Shown in pieces: positions 16,561 to 24,498 of a stretch of 64,000 nt of DNA; position 1 is the stretch's first letter, and each line of letters opens with the position of its first letter. This DNA is from DATEPR01 sp963780635. Lineage in GTDB: Bacteria; Actinomycetota; Actinomycetes; Mycobacteriales; Pseudonocardiaceae. The DNA lies in NCBI GenBank assembly GCA_963780635.1, contig CAWACW010000016.1, positions 1,054,001 through 1,118,000 on the forward strand, given 5' to 3'. Both the position numbers and the translations under genes were made by a program. A model generated the notes under the pieces. It saw only the letters and a list, made by a program, of their open reading frames with translations, was not told where the DNA came from and did no database searches.

Positions 16561-17385
16561 TTACGGACCTGGTAGGACCACGTCGTGGATCTGGTTGTCG
16601 GCGGCGTAGTCGATCGGGGACCGGACATCCGGCCGGCCGGTGGCCTGGACCAGCAGCGTGTACGTGCCGAACGCGAGATCGCCGAAGCTGAACCCGGCGT
16701 CCGCGCCGACCGTGCTGTTCTCACCCGTCTCGACCACGGTCACCTTCGCGCCGCCGACCGGTGCCAGCGCGGAGGTGAGGACCCGGCCCGCGAGCGCCGG
16801 GTCCAGCAGCGACGCCTGTGCCACCCGCACGCTCCGCACCTGCGGGAACTGGTCCGGCTCGGCCGGCGCCAGCATGGCGATCGTGACGGTGACCGAGAAG
16901 GCCGGCCGCGGTGCGATCCCCAGTGCCGTCCAGAACTGGCCGTTGCTCTGGTCCTCCTTCAGCTGGGCTACCAGCGTCGGCAGCGGGAACGGCTGCGGCG
17001 GAGTGGCCAGCGTGCCGCGCAGGAAGTCGGTTCCGACGACGGGAAAGCGATTCAGCCACAGCAGCGCGAGACCCAACAGCCGGTGCTCCTCGGCCGCTTG
17101 CAACGCTCCCGTCTTGGCCGACCAGGTCGTCGTCAGATAGGTGCAGTCCATCCGCACCGGTGGTTGGTTGCTGATGTACTGACCGTCGACCAGCTCGACG
17201 ATCGGGCCGTTCTCCCGAAGCTGGTGGTTCTCCTGCACCTCGTACAGGAAGAGGTTCACGGTGGCCTGCGCGGGCGCGAAGTCCTTGTCCGGCGTCAGGA
17301 AACTGACGTCGGCGGCGCGTAGGTCGGCGGGGGCGGTCGGGTCGTCGAGCACGGCGCGGAGGGTGTCGTCGAGGTCGTCGAACAT
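16561..17385 (-). CDS. DUF4255 (Pvc16-like) sheath/tube terminator protein
   Basis: This 274-residue protein has an N-terminal DUF4255 domain of the Pvc16 type: VNLFLYEVQENHQLREN, YLTTTWSAKTGALQAAEEHR and LGLALLWLNRFP. A C-terminal beta-sandwich like carboxypeptidase regulatory domains follows (VTVVETGENSTVGADAGF, GTYTLLVQATG). Pvc16/Afp16 caps the tube and sheath at the end away from the baseplate. I prefer the ATG at 17385, with GGGGAG at the right distance, over the ATG at 17403. This is the first gene of the minus-strand structural operon. Confidence 0.88.
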   Translation of the reverse strand: MFDDLDDTLRAVLDDPTAPADLRAADVSFLTPDKDFAPAQATVNLFLYEVQENHQLRENGPIVELVDGQYISNQPPVRMDCTYLTTTWSAKTGALQAAEEHRLLGLALLWLNRFPVVGTDFLRGTLATPPQPFPLPTLVAQLKEDQSNGQFWTALGIAPRPAFSVTVTIAMLAPAEPDQFPQVRSVRVAQASLLDPALAGRVLTSALAPVGGAKVTVVETGENSTVGADAGFSFGDLAFGTYTLLVQATGRPDVRSPIDYAADNQIHDVVLPGP

Positions 17386-17490
17386 GGTCTCCCCAAGTCC
17401 CATGACACGCCAATGAGGACGGCGCCACGCCGTCCACTTGTTGTTCGGCTGCCACCGAATGGTGACGGTGAAATCCCCCAGCCCGGGTCA

Positions 17491-17518
17491 GTTTTACAGT
17501 CACTTGAGTGCCGGTCAA
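17491..17518 (-). promoter_or_regulatory. candidate promoter of the eCIS structural operon
   Basis: Read on the minus strand there is TTGACC (17518-17513), a 16-base spacer and TAAAAC (17496-17491). This lies about 105 bases before the first structural gene. It resembles a housekeeping-type promoter and lies in the locally AT-richer divergent region between the structural operon and the ATPase gene. Confidence 0.45.
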
Positions 17519-17592
17519 GGCTCCGGCAGACTGGATTTCGAGCGAACACAGGGAAACTTGCGTCGATTGTATATAAAGGACACTCACATGCG

Positions 17593-19701
17593 ATGGGAAG
17601 GGGAATTGTCGAATTGTGGCAGTTAGGGACTGAAGTCCTCGGGAACAGAGGACCTTATGAGGGCTTCCTGGAGCATTTGGTCGACGAGTTGAGGCTGCTC
17701 GACCTGATGATCGGTGCACGCCTGACGGCTGTGGGGGTGTCCGACGACCTGGCCGGCGGCGCACTCTACGTCGGCCGCCCGGGCATCGACTCGCTGCTGG
17801 CCGACCAACCCGCCGACGCGGTCGACCGGACCGCTGTCGACGAGTTCGCGGCGCACGTGTCGGCCCGGGTGGCGGCCAGCGCCGGCGTGCGGCTCACGTT
17901 GGCCGAGCTCGGCGGGGTCTTCCGCCTGTCCGGCTTCGAGCTGGGTGCCGTCGTCGTGTGTCTGGCGCCGGAGCTGCGGCGCAAGTACGACCGGCTCTAC
18001 GCCTACCTGCAGGACGACATCACCCGGCAGCGGCCGAGTGTCGATCTCGTGCTGGAGCTGCTGTGTTCGTCCGAGCCGCAACGGTGGGCGGCCCGCGGCG
18101 CATTCGCCGAGGGGGCGCCCTTGCTGCGGTCCGGCATCCTCCGGTCGGTCGACGATCCGCAGAGCCCGTCTGGTTCGTCCGGGCTGGCGCGATTCCTGGC
18201 GGTGGATCCGCGCATCGTGCGATTCCTCCTGGGCGCGGACGAACTGGACGGCCGGCTGGCCGGCTGTGCCCGGCTGTTCCCGGTGACCGATGTGGTCGCG
18301 CCGCAGCCGGATGCCGAGCTGGTCGAGCGGCTGGTGCGACTCGCCGAGTACCGCGTGCGCGATGCCGAGCCGTTGGTGTTCCACCTGCGGGGACCGGCAG
18401 GCGCCGGGAAACGGGCAGTGGCCCGGTGTGCCAGCCGGCTGTGCGGCATGCCGCTGATCAGCGTCGAGGCCGGCCGGCTGGGCGATGAACTGCTGCCGGT
18501 GGCGTTGCGGGAGGGGCTGTTGCACGGGGCGGCGGTGTACGTGGGTGGTGTCGACGCGGTGCGCCCCGAGTCGGTGCTGGCCGCCGTGGCCGAGTTCGGC
18601 CGGCTGGTGTTCCTGGGCGGCGAGGCCGAGTGGACCGCGGATGGCGTGGTACCGATCGAGGTGCCGGTGCCGGATCTGGCACGTGGTGCCGAGATCTGGC
18701 GGGACAGCCTGGCCGCGGTGACGCCGGACGGCGGCGCGTGGGCCGAGGAGCTGGCCGGGCGGTATCGCTTGCCCGCCGAACGGATTCCGGCCGTGGTGCG
18801 GCTCGCCGACGACAACCGGGTGATGGCGGCGGGGCCGCTGACCCTCGACGGTGTCGCGGCGGCGTGCCGGCAGCTGTCCTCGGTGACACTCGGCGGGGTC
18901 GCGGTGCGGGTGGCGACCACGGCCGGCTGGCCGGACCTGGTGCTGCCCGCTGATCGGGCAGACCAGCTGCGCGAGATCGGCGACCAGTTCCGGCACCGGC
19001 ACCAGGTGCTTGGCGGGTGGGGGTTCGGCGCGAAGCTCAGCCGGGGCAAGGGGCTGAGCGCGTTGTTCAGCGGCCCGCCCGGTACGGGCAAGACGATGGC
19101 GGCCGAGGTGCTGGCCGGCGAGCTGGGCCTGGACCTCTACCAGGTGGACCTGTCCGGCGTGGTCAGCAAGTACGTCGGCGAGACCGAGAAGAACCTGGCC
19201 CGCATCTTCGACGAGGCCAGGTCCGGCAACGCGATCCTGTTCTTCGACGAGGCCGACGCACTGTTCGGCAAGCGCACCGAGGTCGCCGACGCGCACGATC
19301 GCTACGCCAATGTCGAGACCAGCTATCTGCTGCAGCGGATGGACGACTACGACGGGGTGGTGATCCTGGCCAGCAACCTGCGGCAGAACCTGGACCACGC
19401 TTTCGTCCGGCGCCTGAGGTTCATCGTCGAGTTCCCGTTCCCCGAGGCCGACAGCCGCAGGCGCATCTGGGCAACGACGTTCCCGGCCGGCACTCCGCTG
19501 GGCGCCGACGTCGACTTCGCCGAACTGGCGGAGCTGTTCGCGCTCTCCGGTGGCAACATCAGGAACATCGTCCTGAACGCGGCGTTCCTCGCCGCGGCCG
19601 ACAAGGACACACTCGGCCGCAGGCACATCCTGGCCGGCACCCGCCGCGAGTTCGAGAAGATGGGCAAGGTGTGGTCGCAGCCATGCGCGAATGAGGATTG
19701 A
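17593..19701 (+). CDS. eCIS AAA+ ATPase (Afp15/Pvc15-like)
   Basis: This AAA+ protein of about 700 residues has a winged-helix-type N-terminal part and a degenerate P-loop (GPAGAGKRAVAR near residue 263). A full AAA+ module follows, with Walker A GPPGTGKT (about 494-501), Walker B ILFFDEADALFG (about 548-559), a sensor segment (VILASNLRQNLDHAFVRRL) and the arginine pair RR. Such ATPases accompany eCIS and are thought to assist assembly or cargo loading. It is transcribed away from the structural operon. The ATG at 17593 is my choice; upstream codons are not protein-like, and a TATATAAAGGA stretch precedes it. Confidence 0.88.
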   Translation: MGRGIVELWQLGTEVLGNRGPYEGFLEHLVDELRLLDLMIGARLTAVGVSDDLAGGALYVGRPGIDSLLADQPADAVDRTAVDEFAAHVSARVAASAGVRLTLAELGGVFRLSGFELGAVVVCLAPELRRKYDRLYAYLQDDITRQRPSVDLVLELLCSSEPQRWAARGAFAEGAPLLRSGILRSVDDPQSPSGSSGLARFLAVDPRIVRFLLGADELDGRLAGCARLFPVTDVVAPQPDAELVERLVRLAEYRVRDAEPLVFHLRGPAGAGKRAVARCASRLCGMPLISVEAGRLGDELLPVALREGLLHGAAVYVGGVDAVRPESVLAAVAEFGRLVFLGGEAEWTADGVVPIEVPVPDLARGAEIWRDSLAAVTPDGGAWAEELAGRYRLPAERIPAVVRLADDNRVMAAGPLTLDGVAAACRQLSSVTLGGVAVRVATTAGWPDLVLPADRADQLREIGDQFRHRHQVLGGWGFGAKLSRGKGLSALFSGPPGTGKTMAAEVLAGELGLDLYQVDLSGVVSKYVGETEKNLARIFDEARSGNAILFFDEADALFGKRTEVADAHDRYANVETSYLLQRMDDYDGVVILASNLRQNLDHAFVRRLRFIVEFPFPEADSRRRIWATTFPAGTPLGADVDFAELAELFALSGGNIRNIVLNAAFLAAADKDTLGRRHILAGTRREFEKMGKVWSQPCANED

Positions 19702-20212
19702 CCGCCCGGCAAGCCGTCGTCGCTCCGGCCGGACGCCGAACACGTGTCGCCATGGCGTGCCCCCTTGTCGGGGAGTTGGAATTTGTTGGAGCGCTCTCAC
19801 AGTCTCGATCCGGCCGGCCCGTCGCGTGGACATGCACACCGCGCCGCACCTGGCCTTGGTGTTGAGAGCGGCCTGTGTCGCCGCGCACCCCGGCGGCGCG
19901 CTGGTGGTCGACCTGAGTGGCATACGGTTCTGCTCCGCCACCGGGCTGACGTTGCTACTCACAAGCAGGCAGTACTGCCACGACCACCAGGCTGCGCTCA
20001 GCGTGGTGGCCAGCCACCGCAGCGTGGTGCGCCTGCTGGAGATCACCGGTCTGGCAACGCTGTTCGACATCGTATCCACGATGGCGGAAGCGATCCGCCC
20101 ACCCGGGATCTGGTCCGCGGCCACTCAACGCCACACCACACGCCACACGCGTGTGCCCGCGGTGGGTGGCAACGAGCATTCGGCGAGCGAGACAGCGATC
20201 GGCGATCGCTGA
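19691..20212 (+). CDS. STAS-domain protein (anti-sigma-factor-antagonist-like), internally shortened
   Basis: The C-terminal part has a clear STAS core: DMHTAPHL, GALVVDLSGIRFCSATGLTL and SVVRLLEITGLATLFDI. Just before it, TVSIRPAR runs directly into RVDMHTAP. In typical members a strand of about 15 residues separates these, so an in-frame deletion of that strand is likely. At the usual phospho-serine position (D-S-T/S-G) this protein reads S-A-T-G, so the acceptor is Ala. The ATG at 19691 overlaps the ATPase stop by 11 bases, but the first ~35 residues look unstructured and no ribosome-binding site is seen. It may be non-functional or a phospho-independent variant. Confidence 0.55.
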   Translation: MRIDRPASRRRSGRTPNTCRHGVPPCRGVGICWSALTVSIRPARRVDMHTAPHLALVLRAACVAAHPGGALVVDLSGIRFCSATGLTLLLTSRQYCHDHQAALSVVASHRSVVRLLEITGLATLFDIVSTMAEAIRPPGIWSAATQRHTTRHTRVPAVGGNEHSASETAIGDR

Positions 20213-20449
20213 CGTCCGGATTACGTCCCGCTGGTTCGCGGGACATCCAGCCCGCCGAACGGCTCGGCCCGGCCGGTTCGCTGGTCGCGGCTGCACACGA
20301 CCGGTTGGTCGGGGCCGCTGGCGAACCGGCAACCGGGTCGTACCCGCCGCCGAGGGCTTGTCCGACCCGTCGGCGCCGGCCGATGTGCACCGCGCGGCGC
20401 GGTTGTCCGCCCGACTGGCGCCGAGGTGACCGGCCGTTGAACGACTCGA
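20213..20449. other. intergenic sequence without a recognisable gene
   Basis: Open frames here are Arg- and Ala-rich shadows with no family features. I see no terminator with a T-tract. The stretch lies between the STAS gene and the IPT-derived direct repeat. Confidence 0.4.
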
Positions 20450-20498
20450 CGACCCAGGAGTGGTTGAGCCCGGTCGTGACGCCGTCCGGGGTGGTGAC
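20450..20498 (-). repeat. left 49-bp direct repeat: remnant of an IPT/TIG gene end
   Basis: These 49 bases match 23041-23089, near the 3' end of the intact IPT gene, with two mismatches and in the same orientation. On the minus strand it encodes TPDGVTTGLNHSWV, compared with TPGGVTTGLNYSWV in the intact gene. No start or complete IPT fold surrounds it. Together the pair brackets the cassette at 20506-22906. Confidence 0.85.
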
Positions 20499-20505
20499 CT
20501 GTCTC

Positions 20506-21423
20506 CTACCTCTCGAACTGAGCTTTGAAGGCGGCCACGTCGGCGGCGGCCACGAGGGGTGCGACGACCGCGGCGAACGCGGCGGGGTCGATGGTGCCGG
20601 TCTGGACACCCTTCACGGCTGCGGAGATCGTGGCCCTGGTGTCGGCGTCGGCGGCGTTCACGGCCGCGACGAGGGCGACCTGCTCGGCGCCGATCTGGCC
20701 GGCGACCGCGTTGACCTTCGGCACGATGGTGCCCTGCGTGACCTCGTACAGGTAGGCGAGCATGTGGAACGGGTCTTGCGTGAGCGACCCGTCGGTGAGA
20801 TTGGTCTGCCACAACTGCTGCGGACTGGTCATGGTCGTCTGTCCCCAATCGGATCGGAACTCGATGTCGCCGTCACCGGACTGGCCGGAAACGATCACGT
20901 TCGTCGGGTACTGCGGGGGCTGGCTGCCCTGGCACTGGTAGAGGTGAATCCACGGCACGGTGCTGGGCGCGAGGTAATGTCCGGCCATCCAGAACCACGA
21001 GGCGTGCCCACCGTCGTGCGCGGACCGCAGCTCGGGCAGGAACCCGTACAGGCCGACGATCGCCTTACCCAGCACACTGGCCGCGCCATCCAGGCAGGCG
21101 TTCACCGCAGCCGAGGACAGCGTGTTGGCGTCCGCCGCGAGGTACACCGCGCGGGGCGTGTGGCCCGTGCCCGCGAACAGCGTCGTGAGCCACTTCCCTG
21201 CCTGCACACCGACCGCCCGACCGCCGGACATCCAGCTGGCCGACGCGGCCTCGTAGATGGTGGCGAACGGGACGTCGGCGTGCGACAGATCGGCGATCTC
21301 GGCCTTGGTCAGACCGACGACGACCGAGCTGCCGCTCTGCTTGGGCCAGTAGCGCAGGACGCCGTCGAGCTTCGCAGCCTTGACTCCTGCCGCCGTCACG
21401 GTGCGTGGAAAGTCGCCCAGCAT
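20506..21423 (-). CDS. DUF1906 glycoside-hydrolase-like protein
   Basis: This 305-residue protein starts MLGDFPRTVTAAGVKAAKLD and shows the DUF1906 (Rv2525c-like) TIM-barrel pattern: VLRYWP, PFATIYEAASASWMSGG, AVYLAADAN and IHLYQCQGS. DUF1906 proteins resemble glycoside hydrolases and are linked to cell wall processing. The family often occupies the endolysin position in actinophage-like cassettes. The C-terminal ~80 residues are Ala/Val-rich and helical. The ATG at 21423 follows AAGGGGG. There is no signal peptide. It is the last gene of a minus-strand run with holin-like membrane proteins. Confidence 0.75.
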   Translation of the reverse strand: MLGDFPRTVTAAGVKAAKLDGVLRYWPKQSGSSVVVGLTKAEIADLSHADVPFATIYEAASASWMSGGRAVGVQAGKWLTTLFAGTGHTPRAVYLAADANTLSSAAVNACLDGAASVLGKAIVGLYGFLPELRSAHDGGHASWFWMAGHYLAPSTVPWIHLYQCQGSQPPQYPTNVIVSGQSGDGDIEFRSDWGQTTMTSPQQLWQTNLTDGSLTQDPFHMLAYLYEVTQGTIVPKVNAVAGQIGAEQVALVAAVNAADADTRATISAAVKGVQTGTIDPAAFAAVVAPLVAAADVAAFKAQFER

Positions 21424-21542
21424 CACGTACCCCCTTCTGTCTGTTGTGCCGGCTGCCGGGCCGATCTTGCTTGTACGGTCCGGACCCGCACACACGTCGG
21501 CGGCGATCCCGCCCATTCACGTTTCCGCAGGCGGCGGGACGG

Positions 21543-21800
21543 TCAGAACCGCTCGATGGGCCGGGCGATCGACCGCACGAGCGCCGAGAACCCTTCCTCG
21601 AAGTGCATCTTGGCGACGGCGTGCCAGCGTGGGTCGCATGAGTCGCTGTTCGCGCGGCCGCCCTGCACCTGGATGGCGCCGACCTTGCGCCACAGTTCGC
21701 CGAGCGCGGTCTCTGCCTGCTTGACCTCGTTCATGAGGTCGATCTCGGCCTGCAACAGGTCGCGGTAGTCGCTGATCTGCTGGTGCTGCTCGTCGACCAT
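21543..21800 (-). CDS. Acb2/Tad1-like hairpin-domain small protein
   Basis: This 85-residue protein begins VDEQHQQISDYRDLLQAEID and ends DPRWHAVAKMHFEEGFSALV then RSIARPIERF. I recognise this layout from small phage proteins of the Acb2/Tad1 hairpin family. In those, a QHxxIxGYRxL-type N terminus and a W-x-x-(I/V)-(A/G)-x-x-x-(I/F)-E-x-G-F-x-A-L-x-R-A-(I/V)-x-x-P C terminus are conserved. Characterised members bind cyclic nucleotides or cyclic ADP-ribose isomers and block CBASS or Thoeris signalling. The ATG at 21800 follows AAGAAGGTAG. It is also in frame with the tail of the broken C1 peptidase. Binding in this copy is inference from family likeness. Confidence 0.6.
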   Translation of the reverse strand: MVDEQHQQISDYRDLLQAEIDLMNEVKQAETALGELWRKVGAIQVQGGRANSDSCDPRWHAVAKMHFEEGFSALVRSIARPIERF

Positions 21801-22134
21801 GTCAGCTACCTTCTTGATCGTCCAGAAGTCCGATGCCGGCTGTGTATCGGTCGCGTACGCGTACGGCAGCGCGAAGTAGCCGTGCCGGCCCCACGTCGGT
21901 CCACGAGTGCACCCGCGGTCCCTGGCGGCGCGGGTCGTACTCGAACGCGCCCGCGATGCCGTTGGCGGTGCACGATCCGATCCGCTTCTGGTCGTGCACC
22001 GGCGGCAGGTGCGGGTCGGTCCGCAGGTCCGCCTTGACGGGCAGGTTCGCCAGTGCCTCCGGTGCGGCAACGCGCACCCGGTCGCGGTGGTCGGGCAGGT
22101 CTCGTACCCAGCCGTATCGCCTGTCAGTCCGCAT
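21801..22134 (-). pseudogene. C1-family (papain-like) peptidase with large internal deletion and frame change
   Basis: The start is intact: ATG at 22134 behind AGGAG, then YGWVRDLPDHRDR and VHDQKRIGSCTANGIAGAFE, which holds the oxyanion Gln and catalytic Cys of C1 peptidases. The frame then degrades. In another frame from about 21905 the sequence reads WGRHGYFALPYAYATD then SDFWTI, the normal end of this family. The middle, including the catalytic His and Asn, is gone (roughly 130 residues by family length). The C-terminal frame has no stop before the next gene, so it runs on into the Acb2/Tad1-like ORF. Confidence 0.75.
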
Positions 22135-22146
22135 ATCGAGGCTCTC

Positions 22147-22482
22147 CTATGGTTGGGGTTGGGGGCCGTGTTCGTCGTGGCGGCGCTGGCCGCGGCGCTG
22201 CCACCGGCGGCGTTCGAGCACGAACGCGACGGCGAGCTGGGTCAAGATCACGGCCACGAGCGCGTACAGCGTCAACTGGACGGCGGGGATCGTGGGCCAG
22301 TCCAACAATCTCTTGAGCGCGCCGTAGCCGAGGATCAGGCCGGTCCCGGTGCCCAGTTCGACCAGCGCCCGGCCGACACGCGAGGTCCACCACCGGTTCC
22401 CGGCCGAGTAGGCCCAGATGAACACGACGTCCCCTGCGACAGCGAGGACGAGCAGCAGGGTCTGGGCCGCGGTGATGGTCAT
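22147..22482 (-). CDS. small membrane protein, holin-like
   Basis: This 111-residue protein has two or three predicted membrane segments (about residues 6-25, 44-60 and 70-90) and a charged C-terminal tail (LERRRWQRRGQRR). Proteins of this size and topology sit next to endolysins in actinophage lysis cassettes. It overlaps the preceding small gene by four bases and lies 12 bases before the C1 peptidase remnant. The holin role is inferred from size, topology and neighbours. Confidence 0.55.
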   Translation of the reverse strand: MTITAAQTLLLVLAVAGDVVFIWAYSAGNRWWTSRVGRALVELGTGTGLILGYGALKRLLDWPTIPAVQLTLYALVAVILTQLAVAFVLERRRWQRRGQRRHDEHGPQPQP

Positions 22483-22661
22483 CTGGTCACCCGGAACACG
22501 GCTGTCACGGCTTCCTCGAAGTGGTTGCCGGCGGCCATCCTGCGGAGCTTCTCGAACTGTGGTTCCAGGTTGGCCTGCTGCTGCTTCGTCTCCGCCAGCC
22601 GGCGGGCCGACCCGGCGAGGGCCTCGTCGATGTCGGGGTTCTTCCTCCATGGCCACCGCAT
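22479..22661 (-). CDS. 60-residue phage-type small protein
   Basis: It begins MRWPWRKNPDIDEA and ends FEKLRRMAAGNHFEEAVTAV. Short proteins with a basic Trp-rich N terminus, a helical middle and a C-terminal NHF motif are common beside lysis genes in mycobacteriophages and related actinophages. The ATG overlaps the upstream stop by one base (TAATG), so the three small genes form a tight translational unit. Confidence 0.55.
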   Translation of the reverse strand: MRWPWRKNPDIDEALAGSARRLAETKQQQANLEPQFEKLRRMAAGNHFEEAVTAVFRVTR

Positions 22662-22906
22662 TACTGACCACCTTTCGGCTGACCAGCCAAGACCTGCTGG
22701 GCTAGGACGTCGGCGAATTTGTTGGCCATCTCGGTGGCCAGTGCCGAGTTCTCGACGATGCGGTCCTGCCGGTCGGCGCGTTCCTTCTCCCGCTCGTAGG
22801 ACGTTTTCCATCCGGCAGCGTCCGATCTGAACTTGTAGGCGGCTCCTACGATCGTGATGAAGGCGGGCGCCAGGACGGTGATGATGGTGAGATACAGGGC
22901 GTCCAT
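22661..22906 (-). CDS. small single-pass membrane protein of the lysis-like cassette
   Basis: This 81-residue protein has one N-terminal membrane segment (about residues 5-24, LTIITVLAPAFITIVGAA). A charged helical region follows (YEREKERADRQDRIVE). It is the first gene of the cassette. Such proteins serve as second holins or spanin-like factors in phages, but no specific family is certain. Confidence 0.5.
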   Translation of the reverse strand: MDALYLTIITVLAPAFITIVGAAYKFRSDAAGWKTSYEREKERADRQDRIVENSALATEMANKFADVLAQQVLAGQPKGGQ

Positions 22907-23023
22907 CCGGCCCTACCCCCTCGTCATCCGACGACACCGGTGGATCCCTGGTTCGGTGCGACTGGCATGGGAGCGCTCCTGTGGTCGTCGGGTCTGTTGG
23001 TGGTCGTCGGGTTCGGTTGGTGG

Positions 23024-24325
23024 TCAGATCTGGGGAGGTCCGACCCAGGAGTAGTTGAGCCCGGTCGTGACGCCGCCCGGGGTGGTGACGGTGACGTTGG
23101 CGCTGCCGGCTGCGTGCGAGGGAGCGATCACGGTCAGCGTGGTGTCCGAGACCAGGGTGTATGCCGCGGGCGTGGCGCCGAAGAGCACCGAACTGGTGGT
23201 GGTGAGCGCCGTGCCGGTGAGGGTCACGGTGTTGCCGCCGCTGGTCGGACCCACGTTCGGGGACACGGAGGTGAGCGTCGGCGCGGACACGTGGGTGTAG
23301 TTGAGGCCGTTGCTGGTGCCTGCCGGGGTGATCACGGTGATCGTGACGGTGCCGATCCCCGCGGGGGCGATGGCGTTGATCTGGTTGTCGGAGACGACGG
23401 TGAACGTGGCCGGCCCGGAGCCGAACTGCACCGAGGTGGCGGCGAGCAGGCCGGAGCCGGTCAGCGTGACGGCGGTGCCGCCGGCGGTGGAACCGGAGTC
23501 GGGGAGCACCGAGGTGAGCATCGGCACCGCCAGGTAGAAGTAGGGGACACTGCCGGTCGTGGTGTCGGCCGGCGTGGTGACGGTGACCGGGACGCCGCCG
23601 GCGACTCCGGTCGGCACCACCGCGGTGATCTGGGCGTTCGTCACCACGGTGAACGAGGTCGCCGGGACGCCGCCGAAGGTGACCGCGGTCGCGCCGGTGA
23701 AGTTGGTCCCGGTCAGCGTGACGGTGTTGCCGCCGGCGGTGGGGCCCTGGTTGGGCGTCACGGCGGTGAGCGTCGGCGGGTTGAGGTAGGTGTACAGCAC
23801 GCCATTGCTGGTGCCGCCGGGGGTGATGACCGTGATGTTGACCGTGCCGAGCGCGCCGGCCGGGGCGACCGCGGTCATCTGGGTCGGCGACACCACCGCG
23901 AAGGTGGTGGTGAACGTGCCGAATTTGACCGCGGTCGCCCCGGTGAAGCCGCTGCCGGTCAGGGTGACGGTGTTGCCGCCGGAGACCCGCCCCGAGGACG
24001 GCACCGCGGTGGTGATCACCGGGGTCGCGATCGTGTAGGTGAAGTTGATGCCGTTGCTGGTGCCGCCCGGGGTGGTCACCACGATTTGCACGGTTCCCGC
24101 GCCGGCCGGGGCCACCGCCGTGATCTTGGTCGCGGACACCACGGTGAACGAGGTCGCGGGGACGCCGCCGAAGGTGACCGCGGTCGCGCCGGTGAAGTTG
24201 GTCCCGGTCAGCGTGACGGTGGTGCCCGCGAGGCCCGTTGCGGGCGTGCTCACGGTGATGGTGGGGACAACCAGGGGAGCGAGTGGCTGCGCGCTGGCGG
24301 ACGATGAGTTGTTCGGGGTCTCCAC
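23024..24325 (-). CDS. IPT/TIG repeat protein with five domains
   Basis: This 433-residue protein is built from five immunoglobulin-like IPT/TIG repeats of about 80 residues. Each has a P-x-x-G-x-x-x-G-G-N-T-V-T-L-T-G type start, a GxxFT-G-A-T-A-V-x-F-G core and a V-T-P-G-G-T-S-N-G end. I start at GTG 24325 because AGGAGA lies just upstream. There is no signal peptide or anchor, which is unusual for a surface protein and would fit export by the adjacent injection system or an intracellular fibre-like role. A second IPT gene precedes it in the same direction. Confidence 0.82.
   Translation of the reverse strand: METPNNSSSASAQPLAPLVVPTITVSTPATGLAGTTVTLTGTNFTGATAVTFGGVPATSFTVVSATKITAVAPAGAGTVQIVVTTPGGTSNGINFTYTIATPVITTAVPSSGRVSGGNTVTLTGSGFTGATAVKFGTFTTTFAVVSPTQMTAVAPAGALGTVNITVITPGGTSNGVLYTYLNPPTLTAVTPNQGPTAGGNTVTLTGTNFTGATAVTFGGVPATSFTVVTNAQITAVVPTGVAGGVPVTVTTPADTTTGSVPYFYLAVPMLTSVLPDSGSTAGGTAVTLTGSGLLAATSVQFGSGPATFTVVSDNQINAIAPAGIGTVTITVITPAGTSNGLNYTHVSAPTLTSVSPNVGPTSGGNTVTLTGTALTTTSSVLFGATPAAYTLVSDTTLTVIAPSHAAGSANVTVTTPGGVTTGLNYSWVGPPQI
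23643..24220. repeat. internal near-identical 83-bp duplication within the IPT gene
   Basis: Bases 23643-23725 and 24138-24220 differ at a single position over 83 bp. They encode the same part of two IPT domains. The other domains are far more diverged, so this pair reflects recent duplication or gene conversion. Confidence 0.85.
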
Positions 24326-24498
24326 GGTGATTCTCCTCAATCAATGGGCGAGTGATTTCCGGTCCGGGGCGCCGTTGGCGTCCCGAGGCACCGGGCGGTG
24401 TCGTGCGCTGGTTGGACAACAGGTCCGCCCGGCCGTGGGCGTTGGTCTGCCCACGGCCGGGCGAAGGCATGACCGGTAGCTGACCGGTCCGGCGTGGA

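Noticed and set aside
17623..20124. Minus-strand open frame of 833 codons opposite the ATPase gene
   Set aside because: Spans a clear AAA+ gene on the other strand and shows only shadow-like composition.
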